Below are positions 1 to 13,054 of a stretch of 64,000 nt of DNA, piece by piece. The notes under the pieces were generated by a model, which was not told where the DNA came from, did not search any database, and was given only the letters and a program-made list of their open reading frames with translations. Source of the stretch: Earliella scabrosa (taxonomy: Eukaryota > Basidiomycota > Agaricomycetes > Polyporales > Polyporaceae); assembly GCA_022605405.1 (NCBI GenBank), contig JABYQQ010000012.1, positions 1,116,001 to 1,180,000 of the forward strand. The letters run 5' to 3'. Both the position numbers and the translations under genes were made by a program. How positions within the stretch are numbered: position 1 is the stretch's first letter; every line of letters begins with the position of its first letter.

Positions 1-2239
1 GAGGTCGACTCCCCGGGCGTGCGGATAGCCGAACGCGCAGCAGGGACGTGACTTGGACAAACTAGTAAGCTACTCAGGCGCGTGTATCTGCGTATGGCAA
101 TATTGCTAGTAGTAGTCCGGTCCGCTTCCGCTGAGCTCGACAGCTGGAGCCGCCGCCGCCGTTCCGTTGACTCCAAGACAGGTAAGCTGGGTGCAGAGGC
201 CTACCGTGATCAGAACTCGGCTGATAGGCCCAATATCCGGTCCCCTAGCCTACAAGGGACCTGTTCACTTCACAATCACTCGAGGCACCGTCGCCCCGTC
301 TCGCGCATTTGGGCTGACGCCATGCTCGCGCACTCGACGTGGTAAGGTGGCTGTCCCTTGCATGCCATCCGGTGCAGTGCGGTGAAGGAGACAAAGTTGG
401 ACTTCCTTCCTTGGGTCGCCACGTGTCTCATGCCCGAGCGCAGATGTTTACGATCAGTCGCCGCACGATGTTATCGAACGATGCGTCAGATCTGCCAATC
501 CCCCTCTCGGCCTTTGTGCCTTGTACAGGGTCCTATCACCGTTTCTCGGCCGTGAGCCGCAAGGTGGTCCACGTCTCGGTGCGAGTCCCTGCTCTCCTCA
601 GTAATGACACACTTGTTAACCACATCAAAGTCCAGTCAACCAGTGGTGCCGCTGTTCGCGCCCGCAGAATCAGTGACGAATATCGACCAGTCCCTCCGCT
701 GATACCGGACGAAAGGGGGGGCGCACTACTGTGGGCCGATTCATCGGGCTATGGCCTGAGGGCCCGCAGAGCGCGTCCCGTACGTCGACGGAAGCACAAG
801 GGATGCCCCTCGGGTGCGCCGAGTGGCGAGCAACCTTGCTGCCACCTCGTGCCGTATCTTCGTCTCCATACGAATCGTACGCGTAAGGATCTGAACTTAT
901 CATCGCCCCGAAGCCACTCGTGCTAATTTCGCCCACACAGGCCCGATCGCAGCATTCCGGGGGTGTGTGCTATCAATCTCCGGCTGAGCTCAGACGGCTT
1001 CTCGACAATCCTCCGAGCTTCTGAGATCTGCTCGCCCTATCCACTTTGGTGGCAGTACATCCCCGGTTCGTGACGGTGCACTGACCAGAGTGCTTCTTTC
1101 AGCACTCATGTATCCATATTCGGGGACAACTTGGTCAAGCTGCGTCATGGCTTATTATTTACAACCGACGCTCAGGCATCCCTTGGTGCATCTGGAGCTC
1201 CTCGAGGTCGCCTCGAGGCCTAACGCTTGAGGGCGCTCCGATGTTTCGTACCGACCCAGGCCCCGTTGGAGACCGATATGAGGGTGAAACAGATCAGCAT
1301 GGGGCATAGCATTGAGGTTGCGTTGGGATGCCTATCTCTAGGTCGTTCGCAGCGCTCACAAGCTAACCAGCCCCGCTCTTGGTACAGGGTCTGGCGGTCT
1401 CGCACGGTATCTGTGGCGTCACAACAATAATCTGGCCTACTACGATTATTCCGGCGAGGTCGCAGCTGATCTGGAAGAATTCAGAGCTACTGCTAATTCA
1501 GTGCGCGCGCACTGGTGCTGTGTTTTCTCCCCTTCACAAATGCCAGGAAACTCGGCGAATGCCGTGACACGTGCACGCCGGCGGGCCCGCCCGCCACGCC
1601 CGCCACGCCCGCCATGCCCGCAGCCCACTTGTCGGGTTCGATCGAGTACTAGTCCTCTCTTCCCTAGCTCGATTTGCCGCATCGAAAGACCTGTGGCCCC
1701 TAACCGGTGCGTACCCTAGCGAATCTTGCAATACTCATCCGCTGATCGACGAGTTCTCTGTGTAAACAGTCTTGCCCAAGGAGCGCCGCACGAGGCAGAC
1801 TTGGTCCCAGTGTAGTTTAAGCGTGGCGCTCCTGATTTCCAGCGGACATGGGTGACAATAGGCCGCTTAGGCACCGGAGGCCTAATGACGGATACCAGAT
1901 CTCCGGCGTGTGAGTGAGCGATGCCCGCGCTGAGATTACCTGACCTATACGACGAATCTCACCAGCTGCGGGCGTGCGTTACTGCACAGCTGCCGGTTGT
2001 GCGCGTACGATCAGGGCTACGCGTCACTTTCCGTGACAAATCTCAGGCCCCGCCTGGCGACAGAACGTTCTTAACAAAGTGGCAAAGCCTCAGACAACTA
2101 CATCCTTCCGTGAAACCGATCACGTCCTCCGGCGTATTGCATTGCTCAAGATTGCCCCAGTTATGGAAATCGCGTAGGGAGCAATGCACCCCGAGTCAGC
2201 GGTCAAACAGTCTCTTGGTCCGACGCACGGTATGCCTGG
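1..2239. other. gene-free left flank
   Basis: No gene recognised. Open frames on both strands are short, overlap each other and resemble no family known to me. Base composition is near 55% GC, with no long ORF, coding-like periodicity or long repeat apparent by eye apart from the short GC-rich tandem repeat at 1591-1620. The last 70 bases are the promoter of the terpene synthase that follows. Confidence 0.6.
1591..1620. repeat. short GC-rich 9-bp tandem repeat
   Basis: About 3.3 copies of the unit CCGCCACGC, with one C-to-T change in the third copy. It lies in non-coding DNA and looks like a simple minisatellite. No function is evident. Confidence 0.8.
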
Positions 2240-2248
2240 GATATAAGA
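2240..2248 (+). promoter_or_regulatory. TATA-like box of the first terpene synthase
   Basis: GATATAAGA lies about 70 bases upstream of the ATG at 2314, a usual position for a fungal TATA element. This is inferred from sequence and spacing only. Confidence 0.45.
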
Positions 2249-2313
2249 GCCCCGTCTCGGGAGGCTGGTGAGTATCTCACCTTCAGCCTCAGTCGACACA
2301 CTCACATCTCACA

Positions 2314-3469
2314 ATGGCCGCCCAACAGTTCACGCTTCCCGACCTCCTCTCAGTGTGCCCTCTTAAGGGGTCCACAAGCCCTCACTACGCCAAAGCTGCG
2401 GCCGAGTCACGCGCTTGGATAAACAGCTACCATCTCTTCAAGGGCAGCAAGCTTGCTTTCTTCAACCAAGGCAGCAACGAGCTCCTCGTCTCCCACACCT
2501 ATCCATACGCTGGATACGATCAGTTCCGGACTTGCTGCGACTTTGTCAACCTGCTTTTCGTGGTCGACGAAGTCAGCGACGACCAAGACGGCAAAGGGGC
2601 CCGCCAGACCGGCGAGGTGTTCCTGAACGCCATGCGCTACCCTGATTGGGATGACGGCTCCGCTCTAGCTCAGATGACGCACGAGTGAGTGTCCCTGCTG
2701 CCGCCATCATTCTCTATGTCGGCTGTCTGACAACCGCTGACGCTCGCCCTTGACTCGCATGGCATAGGTTCAAGCAACGTTTCCTCGAGTACGCCGGGCC
2801 GGGCTGTTACCGACGCTTCCTCGTGCATTGCGTCGATTATGTCAACGCGGTGGCGCGTGAAGCGGAGCTCAGAGAACGGGGCGAGGTCCTTGACACGGCA
2901 TCGTTCAAGACGTTGCGGCGCGAGAACAGCGCCATCCGACTGTGCTTCGGTCTGTTCGAGTTCGTGCTCGGTGTCGACTTGCCGGATGCCGTGTTCCAGG
3001 ACGAGCACTTCATGACGTTGTACTGGGCCGCGGCGGATATGGTCTGCTGGTCTAACGTAAGTCCGTCATGGCTATGCTGATCCGCTGTCATCTTCACGTA
3101 GTACTAACGCACCGCCGTGGTCAGGATGTTTACTCATACAACATGGAGCAAGCCAAGGGCCACACCGGCAATAACATCGTCACTGTGCTGATGCGCGAGA
3201 AGAACATTGGTCTCCAGGCCGCGTCTGACTTCATTGGCGAGCATTTCAAGCAGCTGATGAGCCGATTTGTGGAGACCAAGCAACGCCTCCCGTCGTTCGG
3301 TGCGAATGTCGACGCCGCAGTTGCGAAATACGTTGCTGCAATGGAGTACTGGGTCGTCGGGAACCTCGTGTGGAGCTTCGAGACCCAACGGTACTTCGGC
3401 TCGGAGCATAAGCAAGTGAAGGACACCCGTATCGTTGTGCTCCGCCCGCGCGAGCACATGGATGATTAA
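2314..3469 (+). CDS. sesquiterpene synthase, protoilludene-synthase-like (paralogue 1)
   Basis: Class I terpene cyclase, expected to ionise and cyclise farnesyl diphosphate in the cytosol. Three exons join cleanly: 2314-2684, 2768-3056 and 3125-3469, giving 334 residues. The aspartate-rich motif reads DEVSD (about residue 90). The second metal site is split by intron 2 and reads NDVYSYNME after splicing, an exact NDxxSxxxE. The RY pair that senses diphosphate is in ETQRYFG near the C-terminus. The LPD N-terminus, the PHY motif and a DExxD rather than DDxxD motif resemble the basidiomycete clade that contains delta-6-protoilludene synthases. The product cannot be read from sequence. A close paralogue lies at 7219. 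No P450 or oxidoreductase flanks it. Complete, with no defects seen. Confidence 0.93.
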
Positions 3470-6400
3470 CGGCTAGAACAGCGGTGCGTACCTGAACTTA
3501 TTCGTCCTCGACTGCGCACTGACGACTGAGCAGTGCTCGATGGCTGTGACCGGTGGCATGGCCTGAGAGACCCACTGTTTTGACAGAGCAACGGTCTCAT
3601 CATCACGGCCGGCTGCCGCAGTGACCGGATCGTTTCAGATCCAGGATGTATCTTTGAGTGCTCATTCGTTGCGAGATTTGAGATTTATTGTATCATAGTT
3701 GACGCGCAAGCATAATCCTCGTAATCTATGTCGTATTCTATTGTCGCTACCCTCCATTCGGTTGGAGGACCGAGGGAATCGTGGGATCCTGGCCTGTGAA
3801 GTGGTAATCCCTCGGCGCGTTCACGTACCGCCGCGGCCTGACGGACACGGAAGTTCAAGCTGAACTACCGTCGCACTGATGGTTTCCGCCACATCCAGTG
3901 GAGCGGCCATTACTTTTGTAACAGCTGACAAACCGCGTGGGCGATCGCAGTTAGGGTCCCTGCCGGACGCTGTCGTTATGGCGCCGAAAGGGCGTCCGGA
4001 TGTTCCCACTAGGAATGTCAGGAGAGCTTCACTGGCCCAAAGTTATCGCACGGACCTGCTCCATGTAGTATGAGTAGTTAAGCACCGAACTCCGCGACCT
4101 TCGAATACTCACCATGGCTGTGCCGCTCGTACACAACCTTGGGACTGTTCCGTTAACTGTTGAGCGATTGGATGCTTTCTGGGCGCTCCGTTGACGCAGG
4201 TACCGCCCGACACCGAGTCAGGCCTACCGCCGTCTGCCACCAACCAGGGTCCTACCGGCTGCTCGCTGCGAATACACGCGTACCGAACAGATATTTTGCA
4301 GCTGGCGCTTAGACCTCGCTCCAATATCGGTTTGCTCAATATCTGTTGGATGTCTGGGGCACAACGCTCCAGTATGGAAGCGCCGGTCGGAAATTATCTG
4401 GCCACTTTCCCAGATATCGGAACCAACCCGCGGCTCACCTGAGCGTGTAGCCGAAGACCTCCACAGCCCTCGGAGTTGCGAGTCACAGAATCTGATACTT
4501 TGTCCGCTCCGCTTCCGCGCTCTCCGCTAGGAATGAGGCCATACCGGACACGCCGCCCAGCCGTCTGTGACCCGCCAAGCGCTACCAAGGTTGTCGGGAC
4601 GAAGATAGTAACCCGGCGAAGGACGCCGCTTGAATCGCTCGTTACAGCGACCCTGCCCGGAGATGTCCTGGATCTTGACGGGTGCAGGGTCGTATAGTTC
4701 GTCCCCACTGAAGATCTCCGTATGTCAACACTCAGAAGATACAAAAGGGTGTTATCTGCATACCGCTCACTCCGCCATGAATACAGATGTTGCTGGTATT
4801 GGTATTGAGGTCCTTTGGACTCAGTCCCTTTGCTCGGTGTGTCCATCTGCTTCTGCTCGATGTCGTGTACCAGATGATGGTAGAGTTAGGTCCGAGTTGA
4901 GACGGAGAAGGAAATTTCCTTCGGCGCCATATTCTCCTAAGGATCATCATACCCATTGGCTGGGTGTCGCTGCGGTTATCGCCACTCGCGCCCGACTTGT
5001 AAGCTCCAAAACCTCCCTGACTTGATGTATATGGGCAATGGACCTCCTCCCGGCGACCACCTTCGCGTTGAGGACCTAGCGGAGTCCACTTCGATACGCG
5101 GAAAACGCCGTTCGCAATGACATGGTGACGGGGTAAGTCCCTGACATGGTTGATCACGACATGCCGATGTCAACCCGCTACCTTCCCCTCCTCCACTGTC
5201 AATGGCGTAGCGACTATCCATATGAGTATCCACTAATCGTCAGCGGCGGACATTCCTGAGCGATATGCTGCGTTGCTGGGTTCTGTACCGACAGGTCGGC
5301 GTGTAGGACACGGTGGCCCTGGTGGCAGGTCCGGGCCTTTGTGATTGATAGTTAGTGACTGTTCGGGAGCAAAAGTGGGGCTCCTAGGTGCGAGTCAGTG
5401 ACATTACTTCACAAATGTTGCGCGCAGCACCAACCATATAGATGCAGATCTGAGGATAGTCGCCAAGCGTCGCATTTCCAGCCTAGATGGCCCCCAGCTG
5501 CCCAGATTGAGACTATCTCTTCCAATTACATTCTAGACAGGCAATACCGGGACCTATCGTTAGCCAGATAGGAACAGGGTGCAAGCCTGTAATGGATGGT
5601 ACAAGATTGTGACGAAGACTACGGGCAACCTCCAAGAACCTGGATGGCAAGCGCCGGAACCTCGGCATACTCCGGTGTCGGCAGACCGGCGTCAATCCGG
5701 CGTCATGGTACTTACTCCTCATGCTGTTTTGATCTGGCACAACTAGTCCTAAGTCCATGACTTCGAGTCGGACTCATGGTCTACATGCTACAGGTACCCT
5801 GTTCAGCACAGTCAAGACAATTGCCGAAGTCGCCTAGAATGAAGGACACATCTCCCGTGCGAAGTTATGAACGGTATTCTTTGTTCTCCGAGGATCTTGA
5901 GAAGGTCTGATTATGAGTATCAATTCATCACGCACTCTGCCGTCTGAACTTGCTTATTGACTGCCACAGGAACTGCCATTCGTCACTTTGCAAGTCCCGG
6001 TACCCTTCCATTTGCGTTTCGTCACTGATCTGTCACGCTGTAACACTCTACCCCACGTTGACGGGATCGTTGCAGTCTCTCGAGGCGAATCTCCGACAAA
6101 TCTGACCACATATGACGTACTTCGCTATCGTTCTTAGCTGAGATAAAGTAGTCGATCCTATTGAATACGCACAGGTACGAACAGTTTCGTATTTGCATGT
6201 GGCATTTTGAGGACTCACAGTGGGGCAATCTTCGCCGTTACAGCTTACCTTCTGCGTACGAGGAAGGTCAAGTTGCTGCATTCCCCCGGCCCGGGCGCTA
6301 CAATATCCTCGTGCGGTGGCACACCACCCGAGTGTCTGTGCACTGCCGATGGCCTCGTATTGTGACACATCAGGCTACAGTACGGCATCCGAGTCCAAAG

Positions 6401-7218
6401 TCTGTATGGCCACCGCCGCGCCGACAATGGACGGGGGGGGACTGTCGCCGTCATGATTCAATCTCGCTCGCTCATGCACAAGCCGGAGGACCGGGGCGTA
6501 TCGCGCGTCCATACGTGCAACAGTTAGCTGCTCCGGAGCCCATCGGGGACTATCCTGCGCGGACGGGCGCCTATGTCTCCAAGTTCTGTTCTCGATATTC
6601 GATTCGCTGTCGAGTTGGGTGAGATGTTGGGAGTTCGTGCTATGGACCACTGCGCCCTCATCATCCAGATGGCTACAACCAGTCACTACATACCAATGCC
6701 AACCCTGCACGTCAGTCCACGTGGGTCACGCGTCAACCTAGCGGTCCGCCACGGGACGCTGACGCGTTGAAATTTGTTGCGCTCACGGGGGCGCGTCAAC
6801 AGTGTCCATGACGCTTTGCCGGTAGAAACAACGATGGCCCGATCCAAACGCCATCTTCCGGGCCACTTTGTCATTCGTCTCGCCGACCTCGGATGGTGCC
6901 AGTTGACAGAATCATAGTAGGCCATTACTCCTACCAGGCTCGGCTGCCAACAGTCGGAGACTGACGCAGTGCATGGCCACAGAATGGAAAGTCGGAACGC
7001 TGACGATCTACTTGTCTAATCGCCGGTTTGTTCTCTAGTCTCTGTCGCGCGGAGCGCGGGGCTCTCATCGCATCGACACGAAATAAGCACCCGATGCCAT
7101 GCGTTCAGGGTTCCCGCCAGTACAAAAGGGTCGTCGAATGAACACGAGAGGCCGGACATTCCTCATACTCCAATAATCTCCTCCGCTCCTACCTCTCAGG
7201 ACCTCCACGGCGAGCGCA
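3470..7218. other. gene-free block between the terpene synthases
   Basis: About 3.7 kb with no recognisable gene. All frames are broken by frequent stops, and no transposase, reverse transcriptase or long repeat can be seen. It begins with the 3' region of the first terpene synthase and ends with the promoter of the second. The rest may be fast-evolving or decayed DNA. Confidence 0.6.
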
Positions 7219-8442
7219 ATGTCCTCTTCACCATTCTTCATCCTTCCCGACCTTCACGCCGTCACCCCTTTCCAGGGATCTTTTAATCCCCACTATACCG
7301 AGGCGTCCGCCGAATCCTCGCAATGGATCAACAGCTACCGGGTACTCTCCGACAAGAAGCGAGCATTCTTCCTCCAAGGTGGTAGCGAGCTTCTCTGTGC
7401 CCACGCGTACCCGTACGCCGACTACGAGCGGTTCCGTACGACCTGCGACTTCGTCAACCTCCTATTCACCGTGGACGAGATTAGTGACGACCAAGACGAG
7501 AAAGGGGCGCATGAGACCGGCCTAACCTTCTACAACTCCATGCGCGACCTCACCTACGATGACGGCACGACGCTGTGCAAGATGACCAAAGAGTGCGTCT
7601 GGACTCCGTTGATCCTAGACATCTCGGCGACCCTGACATTGACTATGATGCGCGCGGCCCTCTAGGTTTACCGCGCGACTCCTCAAGCACTGCGGCCCGT
7701 TGACCTACCGCCGATTCATCAAGCACTGCAAGGATTACATCGAGGCAGTCGCCCACGAAGCCGATCTCCGTGAGCACGGGACGGTGCTCGACCTCGAGTC
7801 ATACATCACTCTCCGCCGGGAAAACAGCGCCGTGCGGTTCTGTTTCGGTCTGGCGGGCTACGCCCTCGGTATTGACCTGCCCGATGAGGTCGTCGACCAT
7901 CCCGCCTTTTTGGCCATGCATCTTGCCACAGTCGACATGGTCTGCTGGTCCAACGTAAGCACGATCCGTTCTCGTACCCGTTTCGTACTAGCCACTGACA
8001 TATTGCCCCTCTTCCCCTTCTCCACCGATTCTGCCACCTCGCCCATCTGTTTCATACACCGATCTCTCTCTCGCAGGATCTCTACTCATACAACATGGAG
8101 CAAGCCATGGGCCACACCACGAACAATGTTATGACCGTCCTCATGCGTCACAAGAACCTCGACCTCCAGGGCGCCGCCGACTACGTCGGCGTGCACTTCA
8201 AGGGCCTCATCGACACCTTCCACGAGGCGAAGCGTTCCCTCCCGAGTTGGGGACCCAAGGTTGACCACGAGGTCTCGCGCTACACGATGGCGATGGAGAC
8301 CTGGGTCATCGGCAACCTGAACTGGAGCTTCGAGACACAGCGCTACTTCGGCCAAGCTCGCCATGAGATCAAGCGCACGAAGATTGTGTACCTGGCTCCG
8401 CGCCGCGTAAATGTCGACGAGTCGTCGGATGACGAGGAGTAG
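7219..8442 (+). CDS. sesquiterpene synthase, protoilludene-synthase-like (paralogue 2)
   Basis: Paralogue of the synthase at 2314, with the same three-exon structure: 7219-7592, 7666-7954 and 8077-8442, giving 342 residues. Exon 2 is 289 nt in both genes, and both introns fall at the same codon and phase. The aspartate-rich motif is DEISD. The NSE motif after splicing is NDLYSYNME, and ETQRYFG is conserved. The C-terminus is longer and acidic (ending SSDDEE), which the first copy lacks. The family uses farnesyl diphosphate and Mg2+. The product is unknown and may differ from that of its neighbour. All active-site motifs are intact, so this is probably not a decaying copy. Confidence 0.93.
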
Positions 8443-9000
8443 ATAAAATTAGGTTCGTCGCTCTAGGTCATTTCTGTCCAGCGCCAGCCCAGGAGCCTAA
8501 CGAAGTGCCCCTAGCTCCACAGCGCAGCTCTACCCTTCAGGGATACAGTCATAGTCAGATGTCCACCAGTGGACGCGCCTAATCACTAGCATACAGATTT
8601 CTATCATCCCTATCACCCCTGGAACCTCTCTGCGTATTTATGTATTATTTCTCGGATGACCCCATCGCATTCTCTTGTAGCATATTAATGGCTCTGCGAC
8701 TTCTCTTTGTTTGCTTACGCTTGTTTGCTAATGTCTCGAATAGCGTGTCCCGCTAGATTCTACTACCGCGGAATAGAATCATAACCTTATTTCTGACACA
8801 AAAATGGCTAGAGCACTGCCGTGCGAAAAAGTAAACGGAGATGAAGAAGGATGGGCTGGGTTGAACAGCCGGTGCATTATCAGGAACGATGTATGTCTAT
8901 GAGAGTACAGTTGGATGTAACGCTACAGTAACAGGTTGTTTGCGGTCCGAGAATGAATGTTGCCAAACGTCCAGTCCACAGCCTCCAACTTGGTCTTCCA
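8443..9000. other. intergenic, convergent 3' ends
   Basis: This stretch separates the 3' end of the second terpene synthase from the 3' end of MET2 on the other strand. It is AT-richer than its surroundings, as expected for 3' UTRs. No gene seen. Confidence 0.6.
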
Positions 9001-10485
<1,485 letters not shown>

Positions 10486-10808
10486 CAGATCGGATGGTTG
10501 GGCAGGATCAAGAGCAAGTTGCGAGGACAGCCCCTCCGGAATCCGCTGCTACTTATTGCACAATAGTCGAGAAGGTGCGGAATGAGGTTGGAAGACGTAC
10601 AACGTCGAGTCAGCAAACGAGAATCCCAGGCGCGAGATCCTGTTCCCATTTATGGGCATGGGCGCTACGTTCCTGCCCGCAATAGGCAGCTGTCCAGTGG
10701 TTGCTCTCAACCTCGTCGTAAACGCGTGCAGACCAAGGTACGGGTGCGCTCCGTTTTCTGACGAGGAATAATTCACTGACCCCTAGAAATTCCGTGAATT
10801 ACAGTAGA

Positions 10809-11942
10809 ATGGAGACCCTTACCGCACTTCTTGACTCCATTCGGGCCGCGACGCGCAATACTGCCGCCGTCAGCATCGCTGTAGCACTCCTCGTCGTACA
10901 TCGCCTGTGGCGCCTACGCCAGCGACGCTCCCGAGTGCTTCCCCGCTCACAGGAACGTGTCTTGGTCGTCGGCGCCTCGAGCGGCATCGGTCGTGCCATC
11001 GCACACGAGTACGCTGCTGCGGGTGCTCGTGTGTGCGTCGTGGGCCGCCGCGCGCACGACCTGGAGGCGGTCGTGAAGGAATGCACAAGCCTCATCCCGT
11101 CCGCAGCCGGGTCCGATGACATTTTTGGAGCATCCGGGGATTTCACCAAGGCAGAGGATATGCTCCTCCTGCGGGAGAAGCTGGAGCGCCGTACGTCTCA
11201 CGCCGTGCTTCTTCTCTCGGACCTTGTGGGCTGAATTGACTCCTGTCGCTCTTAGGGTGGGGCGGCTTGGACACGCTCATCGTCTGCGCCGGGGTCTCTG
11301 CTCTGCGCCCATTGCTCGAGGTTGCAGGGCTGCAGCAGGTGGGCGGCACATTCGTTCCCCCCAAGGTCGACCTTGATGGGGTGCAGCGCACTGTCAGTGC
11401 CGCCAGTGCCGCCATCCAGGGAAACTACATCGGCCCTCTCGTGTGCGCCGTTACTTTTGTCAGTGGCTTACAGACATGTTCGGGCACGTGCAATTGCTGA
11501 CCGCCTGTTCCGTCGCTAGATCCCCTTCCTCTCGGCCACATCCGTGACGCCGTCAATATTGCTTGTGTCGTCTCTGGCAGCGGTAGTCGCGGCCCCCACG
11601 AGGTCTCTTTACACTTCCTCGAAGGCCTCGTCGCTCCTGCTCTACCAGTCGCTTGCAATCGAGCATCCTTCAATCGCGTTCACGTACCTAATCCCCGGCA
11701 CAGTCGAGGGCGACTTCAGGGCGTCAGCGGTAGACGGAGGTCCGGTTCGAGAAGCAGATCCCAACAAGCACGGGCTCAAACGGACCGCCGTTGCTAAGAG
11801 ATGCTTAGATGCGATCGACAATCGGGAGAAAGTCGTCTTCATGCCGGCCTGGTACGGGCGAGCTGCCCACTTTGGGTACTGGCTCGTGCCTTCGTTGATC
11901 GAACGGCTGGCCAGCAGGAAGTACAGGTTTGCCACAAACTGA
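10809..11942 (+). CDS. membrane-anchored short-chain dehydrogenase/reductase
   Basis: NAD(P)-dependent SDR. The coenzyme motif GASSGIGRA lies after a hydrophobic N-terminal segment (about residues 18-33, AVSIAVALLVV) that should anchor it in a membrane, perhaps the ER. The structural motif is CAGV. The catalytic Ser is in LLVSSLAAV, followed by YTSSK, the YxxxK pair. Three exons: splices join LERR to WGGLDTL and AVTF to IPFLSATS, both with short introns. I start at the ATG at 10809; the frame is also open slightly upstream but with no ATG. The C-terminal segment (FGYWLVP) could be a second membrane contact. The substrate is unknown; similar fungal anchored SDRs act on lipids or ketosphinganine, which is only a suggestion here. 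Confidence 0.88.
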
Positions 11943-12123
11943 CGTTGCTGTAATTCACGCTCACATCCAATGTGTAACGTCTTGGCTGTTGTCACGGGTG
12001 CATTGCGGCCCAATATAGCCGTCCATCACACTTGTGTTTCTGACGCGAACATCCCTCTTGTCGGACGACCACAACCTTCGACGCACATCAATTTCGGTGT
12101 CTACCTATCTACGACATTCCGAG

Positions 12124-13054
12124 TTAGATGACCCTCCGCTCGCACCGGGTTTCATTATGCACGCCTTCGCAGTTCAGATCGCAATACGGCATGGCGCACC
12201 GTTTGCATTTGTATTTTCCCCAATATCCGCAGACGGAACACAATAATCGCGGCGGCTCGCGAGGAGGTGGGGCCACAGCCCTCAGGTACGTCGGCACGCC
12301 GGGGGGCATGTGCTCAATACCCTGACAGTACTCCGGAGCAAGGAAAAGGCATCCCAACGGAAACAGAGACAGATAGACATGTGCCAAAGGAAGCATGGCA
12401 CGGATTCATGAGATGGATGCGCGCACAAGGAACCGAGCAGGAACCAGACGGCCGGCAGTGGGAGTGTGCGTTGGGCAGCCACGCAGTACGATACGCGATG
12501 ATCGGTACACACAAGGAATGAGCGATTGAACCGTACACTGAGTACAATGCCGTGCTCACCGATTCGTCGAGCAGAACGGCGAGATTTTTCTTGTAGAGAA
12601 TGGCGGTGCGGACGTTCATCGTCGACTTCTTGGGTTTCCTCCCGTCCCATTGCCGCTTGTCTGAGATTGTCGCCTGGCGGGCGCGACCCTTAGCCGTACG
12701 CCCGCCGGGTGCAACGCCCTCGTCGTCCTCATCGCCCTCGCCACCTGCGCCAGAGGCTGCCCCACTGCCGGTTGGCTCGGAGTAATTGGAGCGCTGTGAG
12801 ACGACGTGGTTCAATCGCGTGAGTTCAACAAGCTCCCTGGGGCGAAGGGTTCGGCTCCAGAGTCCGGTACCCACCTCCAGCTCATCGAGATGTCTTTTCG
12901 TGCGTTTCTTGATGACGTCGGGGTCCAGAGGTCCGTTCGGATTTTGTGCCTGTCGGGGAGCTGTCGGGGGTGAAACAGACGCCGCGGCGTGAGTGCTGAA
13001 ACGAGTCTGCAATCGTGCGATGGGGCACTTACGTTGCCTCCGTGCGGGGGCCAT
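12124..13054 (-). CDS. VPS71: SWR1-complex zinc-HIT subunit (VPS71/ZNHIT1 family)
   Basis: The C-terminal HIT zinc finger reads CSVCGYWGKYKCKRCAMPYC, followed by CEGVHNETRC, the eight-ligand pattern of ZNHIT1/Vps71. This subunit belongs to the SWR1/SRCAP remodeller that deposits histone H2A.Z. The N-terminal basic helix (VIKKRTKRHLDELE) and the middle stretch NVRTAILYKKNLAVLLDES match the family layout. Likely splices: a 72-nt intron after MAPARRQ, one of about 84 nt joining LDELE to RSNYSEP, and one of about 265 nt before the finger. A glycine- and acid-rich linker lies between the helix and the conserved middle. The gene converges with the SDR gene. The first two introns also leave the frame open, so the exact N-terminus is uncertain. 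Confidence 0.88.

Noticed and set aside
10794..10808. Upstream start for the SDR gene
   Set aside because: The frame begins with GTG at 10794. The ATG at 10809 is the first usable start in a eukaryote.
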